23,315 nucleotides of DNA from assembly GCA_964530115.1 (NCBI GenBank), contig CAZGYD010000094.1, positions 1-23,315 on the forward strand, given 5' to 3'. The stretch is from Fen-999 sp964530115. GTDB lineage: Bacteria; Pseudomonadota; Gammaproteobacteria; Burkholderiales; Rhodocyclaceae. Made by a program: the position numbers and the translations under genes. Under the pieces are notes generated by a model. That model made no database searches. It saw only the letters and a program-made list of their open reading frames with translations, and was not told the DNA's origin. Each line of letters opens with the position of its first letter. Position 1 is the stretch's first letter. Positions 1 to 5,100 of this stretch are shown here, in pieces.

Positions 1-48
1 CTTGCGAGCAGCTCCCTGCGACATCGGTCGCAGGGAGCTGCTCGCAAG
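1..48. repeat. Perfect 22-bp inverted repeat at the window edge
   Basis: Bases 1-22 are the exact reverse complement of bases 27-48, with a 4-base loop (ATCG). The stem can form a very stable hairpin. No T-run follows on the plus strand, so it is not a canonical intrinsic terminator in that direction. Because it starts at base 1, it could be the end of a larger repeat that broke the assembly, a REP-like palindrome, or a foldback artefact. Confidence 0.85.
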
Positions 49-249
49 ACACGGGCTGGCCTGGGACAATCACATCGTGGCCGTATGATCCTGCAACGCA
101 CGCCTGCGCGGCCATCTGAAACCTGAAGTTCCGGGCACTGGCGGCCGGGGAGATGATTTTTCTGGTCCGATCGTCAACCAGGGTGTAAACCGACAACCGG
201 ACTGTCAACCACAACCGGACTGTCAACCAAAGAAGATCGGAGCCGTCCC
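49..249. other. Non-coding leader before the accessory operon
   Basis: I see no convincing gene here. The stretch between the edge hairpin and the first gene contains three copies of the octamer GTCAACCA, at 173-180, 204-211 and 222-229. The last two belong to the tandem 18-bp repeat. A GGAG at 239-242 lies 7 bases before the GTG at 250 and is the likely ribosome binding site. The repeated octamers near an element edge could also be the remnant end of an insertion sequence with multiple terminal repeats, as in the IS21 family, but no transposase is visible. Confidence 0.5.
193..228. repeat. Two perfect 18-bp direct tandem repeats
   Basis: The unit ACAACCGGACTGTCAACC occurs at 193-210 and again at 211-228 with no spacer. 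It ends 21 bases before the GTG start at 250. A partial third copy of its 3' half (GTCAACCA) lies at 173-180. Position directly upstream of an operon containing a helix-turn-helix protein suggests an operator. A remnant insertion-sequence end with internal repeats is the main alternative. Confidence 0.75.
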
Positions 250-1050
250 GTGAGTGAGGGGATGTCGAATGCGCCGGGGTATTACGCCCTTGCGCAGGCG
301 CACTTCAATCCTGTCGCCGCGATGTCCAAGTACGTCGATCAGATCCAGGATCGTCTGCGGCGCGAGGGATACCCATTGTTCGAGCCGCAACAGATCACGC
401 ACCTGGTTGTGCCGAGTCCTGGCCAGGCGCAGCAAGCAGAGCCGCAGATTACGCAGGTGCATCAGTGGCTCATCACGCGTAGCGACCGCACGGCCGGGTT
501 CATTCTGGCGCCGTCGGCCATCACGTACCACACGACCCACTACGACACGCACAAAGAGTTCATCCCCGAACTGCTGCGCGGCCTCGCGGCTGTGCATGAG
601 GCGGTCGTCCTTGACCACGTCAGCCGGTTGGGCCTTCGCTACCTGGATGCCGTGTTACCTCACGCCGGCGAGAGCGTGGAGCAGTACCTTGTTGGCGGGT
701 TGCATGGGATCGAGTTCGATGCGCAGCCACTTTACAGACTGACGGAATCGGTCTTTAAGACGGAAATTGGCCCGCTGGTCCAGATGGGGACGCTCGTGGC
801 TCGGGTGCATAGGATGACCGCGCCCTTGGGGTTCCCGCCGGACATGCAGCCCAGCGGCTTGATGATCAATCCGAAGTTCGATGTGAAGGAATCCCGAGCG
901 CATGCGGTCATTGATACCGATCACTTCGTCGAAGGCCGCATGCCGATCGACATGGACAGGCTAGGTGAACAGCTGCTCTCGCTGCATGGAACCATCAAAT
1001 CCGTCTTCCACGCAACGACGACGGATCACGCACGCGGCGCGTGGGCCTGA
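250..1050 (+). CDS. TIGR04255 family protein
   Basis: A 266-residue protein whose N-terminus (NAPGYYALAQAHFNP, about residues 7-21) followed by a 'YVDQIQDRLRREGYP' segment matches my memory of the TIGR04255 family, named by its curators as sporadically distributed and without known biochemistry. A middle block (GFILAPSAITYHTTHYDTH, about 80-98) and 'LDHVSRLGLRYLDAV' (about 122-136) fit the same family. I prefer the GTG at 250 because GGAG sits 7 bases upstream; the in-frame ATG at 262 has purines too close to serve well. It is first in a tight operon, 19 bases before the next gene. Sporadic occurrence and the accessory setting fit a mobile or defence-type cassette, but function is unknown. 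Confidence 0.75.
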   Translation: MSEGMSNAPGYYALAQAHFNPVAAMSKYVDQIQDRLRREGYPLFEPQQITHLVVPSPGQAQQAEPQITQVHQWLITRSDRTAGFILAPSAITYHTTHYDTHKEFIPELLRGLAAVHEAVVLDHVSRLGLRYLDAVLPHAGESVEQYLVGGLHGIEFDAQPLYRLTESVFKTEIGPLVQMGTLVARVHRMTAPLGFPPDMQPSGLMINPKFDVKESRAHAVIDTDHFVEGRMPIDMDRLGEQLLSLHGTIKSVFHATTTDHARGAWA

Positions 1051-1069
1051 ACCGAGTAAGGCAAACGCC

Positions 1070-1711
1070 ATGTACACAGCAACACTCCGTTCCCCGCGAC
1101 CGATGCCGTTCAACGCGCCGATCGGGGCTGCCGCCACCGCTGCGCTGATCGGCTCGGCTCTTGTCATTGGCGGCACTGGCAGTGTTTTCGACCTCTCCCG
1201 CGCCAGCGACTGGCGCAGGATGGTGGAAGCGCGCGTGCCCTTTCATGTCGATGTGGGGGGTGCTGACGAGAGCCAGGAACAGCGACCGGATCTGCGATCT
1301 GCATCTAACCACCTTGCCAACATCCGGCAAGTGTTGAATCCGGCCATCGCCGATCTGGCCACTGTGTTCGGCGTATCGCGGCAGGCGATCTACAAGTGGA
1401 TTGGCGGAGAAGCGACACCGAAGCCAGACAAGTTCGAGCGGATTCGTACCCTCAGCCATGTCGCCGACGCGTTCCGCGACGCCGGCATCGCGCGCGCATC
1501 TTCCATGCTGAAGATGAAGGCGTTTGCAGGCCGGTCTTTGCTGGACCTCGCTGCTGCCGGTCAGCTTTTGCCGTCGCACATCCAAGCGCTGATCACCGAA
1601 GCCAAGGCGATGGACGCGGCTTACGATCGATCAGGTTTGGCAAAGTCGAAAGCGAAGCCATCGGACGATTGGCGTACCGAGATATCCATACCCGGGTCCC
1701 CCGAGCGATAG
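1070..1711 (+). CDS. XRE-like helix-turn-helix protein with hydrophobic N-terminus
   Basis: A 213-residue protein. Residues about 17-38 form a hydrophobic, alanine- and glycine-rich stretch that may be one membrane segment. Residues about 93-112 (IADLATVFGVSRQAIYKWIG) read as a clear helix-turn-helix of the XRE type. The C-terminal half, with 'GRSLLDLAAAGQLLPSHI', is helical and somewhat like the tails of XRE-type antitoxin or regulator proteins. The ATG at 1070 is chosen over an upstream in-frame start inside the previous gene because GAGTAAGG lies at 1053-1060. It is second in the operon, with gaps of 19 and 15 bases. It may regulate the operon through the tandem repeat at 193-228; that link is inference. 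Confidence 0.6.
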   Translation: MYTATLRSPRPMPFNAPIGAAATAALIGSALVIGGTGSVFDLSRASDWRRMVEARVPFHVDVGGADESQEQRPDLRSASNHLANIRQVLNPAIADLATVFGVSRQAIYKWIGGEATPKPDKFERIRTLSHVADAFRDAGIARASSMLKMKAFAGRSLLDLAAAGQLLPSHIQALITEAKAMDAAYDRSGLAKSKAKPSDDWRTEISIPGSPER

Positions 1712-1726
1712 GCCGGGGGGCGATGG

Positions 1727-2656
1727 ATGCTGGCGCGCGACACGGACTGGCGACAGGGTGATCTTCTAACTTGCGAGGCCGCTGCTGCATTGAGCTTGGT
1801 CGGCGCGACCGACCAAGGACATCGCGCAATCGTCATCACCCATGACTGCGACTTGCCGCATGAAAGCGAGCACTGCGTCGAGGTCATCGTCGCCGAGTTG
1901 GTTGTCAAGGACCCCAAGCCTGACCCGCAGCTCTCCTACGCCAAGAACCCGCGACGACTCCACCTCGCCTACGAGGGAATCAACGCTGCGCCGTTGATTC
2001 TTGAGCTCCGGCAGGGAGATCGTCGCAGCGTGCCGAAAAGTGACTTCGCTGCGCACGCTGCCAAAGACTACAGCCTCGCGCTGCCGGTTGACGCGAAGCG
2101 TGCTCTGAAGCAGTGGCTTGCCGCGCGATACGGTCGCCCGGCCTTCCCCAATGCTTTCGAGGAGCGGCTGCGCAAGCGCTCGGGCAAGCGCACCATTGAG
2201 CAGATGATCGCCAAGATTCTGGAGTCCGATGCCAAGTATCTGGTCGGGCTGTTCTTCGACCTTGGCGAGCTACGACACGCCGAGGCGCATGAGGGCGAGC
2301 CCTACGCGCTGTCGATTTCTGTTGTCTACGACGCCAACGAAGGGGGCCCCTACGCAAGGATAGCGGCCGATCGTGTCGCCACGCATCTGCGCGATCTGTT
2401 CGAAAACACCTATGGCAAGCCCGACGTGGCCACGGAGATCGAGCTCGACGCTTGCGAGGCCGTGGCAGACACGCGTATGACGCTCGCCGATCTGCGCCGC
2501 ACCGAGAAATTCGGTCATCTCGCCTTCCAGCACCTCTTGCAGCATTTCCCTCATCAGCGCCTTCATCAGATCACGGTCGCCCGTCACCGCTTCCATCGCC
2601 GACAGCTTCGTCTTATGCTTCCTCGTGGTCATGGTTTGCCCTCCCAAGGGATTTAA
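1727..2656 (+). CDS. Unknown protein with ITHDCDL motif, 3' end replaced by IS256 remnant
   Basis: An open frame of 309 residues, third in the accessory operon and 15 bases after the helix-turn-helix gene. I do not recognise a named family. Visible features are 'DWRQGDLLT' at residues 7-15 and 'AIVITHDCDLPHE' at about 34-46. The 'HDCDL' motif and the 'QGDLL' opening recur, as I remember them, in uncharacterised proteins of accessory regions. From about base 2480-2492 onward the frame reads antisense through a truncated IS256 transposase, so roughly the last 55 residues are not native. The original C-terminus is therefore lost or altered, and the protein may be non-functional. The native part continues past residue 230 and contains no frameshift I can see. 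Confidence 0.55.
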   Translation: MLARDTDWRQGDLLTCEAAAALSLVGATDQGHRAIVITHDCDLPHESEHCVEVIVAELVVKDPKPDPQLSYAKNPRRLHLAYEGINAAPLILELRQGDRRSVPKSDFAAHAAKDYSLALPVDAKRALKQWLAARYGRPAFPNAFEERLRKRSGKRTIEQMIAKILESDAKYLVGLFFDLGELRHAEAHEGEPYALSISVVYDANEGGPYARIAADRVATHLRDLFENTYGKPDVATEIELDACEAVADTRMTLADLRRTEKFGHLAFQHLLQHFPHQRLHQITVARHRFHRRQLRLMLPRGHGLPSQGI

Positions 2657-2743
2657 GGTCGATCTCTCAATCAGCCTCTTACCATGACCACCCGCCCACT
2701 TCCAACCCCAGGCGCTTTTGCACATAAGTCAGCACACTACCCT
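2480..2743 (-). mobile_element. Truncated IS256-family element (5' end with transposase N-terminus)
   Basis: On the minus strand an ATG at 2632 begins MTTRKHKTKLSAMEAVTG, followed by 'LMREMLQEVLEGEMTEFLGA', the usual N-terminus of IS256-family transposases. The match runs for about 47-50 residues and stops near 2480-2492, before any catalytic (DDE) residue. About 110 bases upstream of the ATG are retained, ending near 2743, with GTGTGCTGACTTATGTGCAA reading inward on the minus strand. This is likely the outer terminal repeat region. The rest of the element is missing, so it cannot move by itself. Its left junction fuses to the third accessory gene. Confidence 0.8.
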
Positions 2744-2909
2744 CACGCGGGCTCGTTCTCGCCGATGCAGCGTGTCGCCGCGCGCGACCCCGGCTTCGCA
2801 CGCTCCGGGTAGCGGTGGAAACTTGGACGGCAGTCGATCGAAGCAGGCTTCTTGCGAAGCCAAGGCTATGGTGAGGAATGGCTTCGGACATCTGCACAAC
2901 CGCAGAGTA
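2744..2909. other. Non-coding gap between IS remnant and antitoxin
   Basis: No credible gene. A small perfect hairpin, GGCTTC-TTGC-GAAGCC, lies at 2846-2861, downstream of the antitoxin stop on the minus strand. It lacks a following T-run in that direction, so it is at most a weak terminator for the toxin-antitoxin operon. Confidence 0.4.
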
Positions 2910-3239
2910 TCAGCTCCCGGAAGCGCTTCGTTGCCTTGTTGCCCGCTTGCGGGGGGCCTTGGAAGCCGGGCTCGGCTGCTCGATGAGGCGGCCGGTCACG
3001 TACTTGTGCAGAACACTCGCGATGAGCGTTTGGTACGGCATCCCTTCCTCCAGGGCTCTGACCTGAATGTCACTCAGGTCGCCCGAGGATAGGCGGATGT
3101 TCACGCGGCGATCCTTGATGGCGGTGGCACGCGCCGCGGCCTTGAACTTCGCGAGCTCCGCCTTGGTCGCCACCGATTTCAATCGGCCTTTTTCGAAGGC
3201 GGTCAGAACTTCGAGTTCGTAGTCATCGATCTTCGGCAT
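2910..3239 (-). CDS. CopG/BrnA-like antitoxin
   Basis: A 109-residue, lysine-rich protein. Residues about 46-80, containing 'RVNIRLSSGDLSDIQVRALE' and then 'EGMPYQTLIASVLHKYVTG', form the ribbon-helix-helix-type DNA-binding region of CopG-like antitoxins, and the 'MPYQTLI' turn is typical. A basic tail follows. I choose the ATG at 3239 because GAGGTGA lies 5 bases upstream on the minus strand; a GTG at 3248 is an alternative. The gene overlaps the end of the toxin gene by 17 bases, so the two are probably translationally coupled. The protein should bind and neutralise the toxin and repress the shared promoter; this is family knowledge. Confidence 0.75.
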   Translation of the reverse strand: MPKIDDYELEVLTAFEKGRLKSVATKAELAKFKAAARATAIKDRRVNIRLSSGDLSDIQVRALEEGMPYQTLIASVLHKYVTGRLIEQPSPASKAPRKRATRQRSASGS

Positions 3240-3525
3240 CCGCGTCACCTCGATTCAAATAGTCCCGGGTCGCCTTGCGGCTGGGGATCAAGGTCTTGAG
3301 GAAAAAATGATCCTCCTCTTCGACGAAGGGCACCAGGTAGGCGTAACTGTCGCATTGCACGACGAGAACCCGCTGCCCGGGGTATTTCGCCTGGTTCGGG
3401 TGAGCAAGGATATCCAACAGGCCGCCGCCCTCGATGGCGACGACGATACGCTCGAAGGAAGTTCCCAGCTCCGCCTTGAGCATTTCACCTTTCTCCGCGC
3501 TCCAGCGAAACGGCTTCATGGGCAT
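3223..3525 (-). CDS. BrnT-like toxin of a type II toxin-antitoxin pair
   Basis: A 100-residue protein beginning near MKPFRWSAEKGEMLKAELG and ending with 'FLKTLIPSRKATRDYL'. The W-x(3)-K start, 'SFERIVVAIEGG' helix and terminal 'SRKATR' signature fit small RelE-fold toxins of the BrnT type, which as a family act as ribonucleases that inhibit translation. Toxin precedes antitoxin, the order usual for brnT-brnA. There are two in-frame ATGs, at 3525 and 3519. A promoter-like pair with its -10 box directly abutting 3525 would put the transcript start near 3519, which favours a leaderless start at the second ATG. Which residues are catalytic cannot be judged from sequence alone. Confidence 0.65.
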   Translation of the reverse strand: MPMKPFRWSAEKGEMLKAELGTSFERIVVAIEGGGLLDILAHPNQAKYPGQRVLVVQCDSYAYLVPFVEEEDHFFLKTLIPSRKATRDYLNRGDADAEDR

Positions 3526-3554
3526 ATCTTAAGCGACTGTGTGCCTAATGTCAC
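3526..3554 (-). promoter_or_regulatory. Putative toxin-antitoxin promoter
   Basis: On the minus strand GTGACA (3554-3549) and TAAGAT (3531-3526) are separated by 17 bases, close to the sigma-70 consensus. The -10 box touches the first ATG of the toxin gene, so the predicted transcript would begin at about 3519, on the second ATG. The antitoxin would be expected to bind here. Confidence 0.45.
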
Positions 3555-3598
3555 CACAAAACTGGCGTGCGCAGTTCCCGTCCGGTAGACTCCCGTCC

Positions 3599-4822
3599 AT
3601 GAATCCAGAATGGTCCTTGCTGCTCGCCTTTGCCGCCGGGCTCGTGTTCGGCGGCGCGGTCGTGTTCCTGTTGCTGCGGGCGCGCTCGCGCGAGGCGGAA
3701 GCGGAGCGGCTGCGGCTCACGGATGCCTTCAAGGCGCTCTCCGCCGATGCGCTCGAGCGCAACAACCAGCGCTTCCTCGAACTCGCGCGGCTGGCCTTGG
3801 AGCGCCAGCAGGCCGAGGCCGCGGGCGAGCTGGAAAAGCGTCAGCAGGCGATCGGCGAGTTGGTGGCGCCGGTGCGCGAGACGCTCGCCAAATTCGAGCA
3901 GCAGATCGCCGGCATCGAGAAATCGCGCATCGATGCCTATGCCACGCTGACCCAGCAGGTGCGCGCGCTCGCCGAGGCGCAGGGGCAGCTGAAGAGCGAG
4001 ACGGCGAACCTGGTCAAGGCGCTGCGCGCGCCGCAGACGCGCGGGCGCTGGGGCGAGCTGCAACTGAAGCGCGTCGTCGAGATGGCCGGCATGCTCGACC
4101 ATTGCGATTTCTTCGAGCAGGAAACCGCCAGCGGCGAGGAAGGCCGGCTGCGCCCGGATCTGATCGTCAGGCTGCCCGGCGGCAAGAACATCGTCGTCGA
4201 TGCCAAGGCGCCGCTTTCGGCCTATCTCGACGCGCTGGAAACGGAGGACGAGAACCTGCGCCGGCGCAGGCTCCAGGACCACGCGCGCCAGGTGCGCGAG
4301 CACCTGACCCGGCTCGGCCGCAAGGCGTACTGGGAGCAGTTCCAGCCCTCGCCGGATTTCGTCGTCCTCTTTCTGCCGGGCGAGACCTTCTACGGCGCGG
4401 CGCTCGAGGCGGACCCGGGGCTCATCGAGGCGGGGGTCGAAAGCCGCGTGATCCTCGCCACGCCGACCACGCTCATCGCGCTGTTGCGCGCCGTCGCCTA
4501 CGGTTGGCAGCAGGAGGCGCTCGCCGAGAACGCGCAGAAGATCAGCGAGCTCGGCCGCGAGCTCTACGAGCGGCTGGCGACGCTGGCCGACCACTGGGCC
4601 GGCGTCGGCAAGAACCTCGGCGAGGCCGTCAATGCCTACAACCGCGCGGTCGCCTCGCTTGAGACGCGCGTGCTCGTCACCGCACGCAAGTTCCGCGACC
4701 TGCAGGCCGTGCCGGAGGGCAAGGAGATCCGCGACCTCGCGCCCGTCGACACCGCCGCGCGCGCCCTCCAGGCGCCGGAGATGCAGGGGGCGGGCAAGGA
4801 GTCCGCCAGGCTCACACCATGA
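3599..4822 (+). CDS. rmuC: DNA recombination protein RmuC
   Basis: A 407-residue protein with the classic RmuC layout. Residues about 6-27 (SLLLAFAAGLVFGGAVVFLL) form an N-terminal membrane anchor. A long charged coiled coil follows to about residue 140. The RmuC domain opens with 'RGRWGELQLKRVVEMAGM' at about 147-164 and includes 'KNIVVDAKAPLSAYL' near 196-210, the conserved 'VDAK' of its PD-(D/E)XK-like fold. RmuC limits DNA inversions and rearrangements at short repeats in E. coli. I choose the ATG at 3599 because the membrane anchor begins there; the frame is open for 60 more bases upstream. No Shine-Dalgarno is seen, and a TAGACT -10-like box ends 7 bases before the ATG, so the message may be leaderless. 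Its neighbours are helicase-nuclease genes. Confidence 0.93.
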   Translation: MNPEWSLLLAFAAGLVFGGAVVFLLLRARSREAEAERLRLTDAFKALSADALERNNQRFLELARLALERQQAEAAGELEKRQQAIGELVAPVRETLAKFEQQIAGIEKSRIDAYATLTQQVRALAEAQGQLKSETANLVKALRAPQTRGRWGELQLKRVVEMAGMLDHCDFFEQETASGEEGRLRPDLIVRLPGGKNIVVDAKAPLSAYLDALETEDENLRRRRLQDHARQVREHLTRLGRKAYWEQFQPSPDFVVLFLPGETFYGAALEADPGLIEAGVESRVILATPTTLIALLRAVAYGWQQEALAENAQKISELGRELYERLATLADHWAGVGKNLGEAVNAYNRAVASLETRVLVTARKFRDLQAVPEGKEIRDLAPVDTAARALQAPEMQGAGKESARLTP

Positions 4823-4837
4823 GCCAGCTGGCGGCGA

Positions 4838-4869
4838 CAATGGCCTCCGTACCCCGCACGGAGGCCTTG
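4838..4869 (+). promoter_or_regulatory. Hairpin enclosing a Shine-Dalgarno sequence
   Basis: GGCCTCCGT (4842-4850) pairs perfectly with ACGGAGGCC (4858-4866) around a 7-base loop. CAA/TTG can extend the stem past a single bulged T. The right arm contains GGAGG (4860-4864), 9 bases before the ATG of a 25-codon frame at 4874. The stem could end rmuC transcription, but the following bases (TTGCGCC) are a poor T-run. Sequestering the ribosome site is an equally good reading. Confidence 0.55.
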
Positions 4870-4873
4870 CGCC

Positions 4874-4951
4874 ATGAAATGCTCCATTCCTGCCGACACC
4901 CTGGTCTTCGTCGGCACCACGATTTCCTGCCTGCTCAGCCTGTTCTTCTGA
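4874..4951 (+). CDS. Possible small hydrophobic protein (25 residues)
   Basis: An open frame of 25 codons between rmuC and the AddB-like gene. The product starts MKCSIPADTLVF and ends 'TISCLLSLFF'. It is largely hydrophobic, and so could be a single-span membrane peptide or an arrested leader peptide. Support for translation is a GGAGG 9 bases upstream, inside the right arm of a perfect hairpin. Its TGA stop ends on the first base of the 145-bp repeat element. I recognise no family. A chance frame in a rmuC terminator region remains possible. Confidence 0.4.
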   Translation: MKCSIPADTLVFVGTTISCLLSLFF

Positions 4952-5095
4952 GAGCCTGTGAAAAATTCTGCTGCGCTTGCCAACACTTTGTTGCTCGCTC
5001 GCTCAAGGCTGCGCCTATCTGCATGATATGTCTTGCCTTTCGCTCGCTCGCACCGCGTCTTCGCGGCGCTCGCGACGAATTTTTTCACAGGCTCT
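4951..5095. repeat. 145-bp element with terminal inverted repeats, copy 1
   Basis: The left end AGAGCCTGTGAAAAATTC (4951-4968) and the right end GAATTTTTTCACAGGCTCT (5077-5095) are inverted repeats, with one extra T on the right. The interior carries two runs of GCTCGCTCGC and a central AAGGC...GCCTT pair. Copy 2 at 12516-12659 is alike over its full length. No open frame is present, so this is a non-autonomous, MITE-like or structured intergenic repeat. It fills the gap up to 5 bases before the next ATG, and its left end overlaps a TGA stop. Confidence 0.85.
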
Positions 5096-5100
5096 GAACC

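Noticed and set aside
193..228. A CRISPR array
   Set aside because: Only two repeat units with no spacer between them, and no cas genes in the window.
2744..2909. A tRNA or small RNA in the gap before the toxin-antitoxin pair
   Set aside because: No cloverleaf or conserved TTCGA-type arm could be found; only one small hairpin is present.
3551..4840. A long minus-strand frame opposite rmuC
   Set aside because: rmuC is unmistakable on the plus strand; the antisense product is leucine-, arginine- and glutamate-rich filler.
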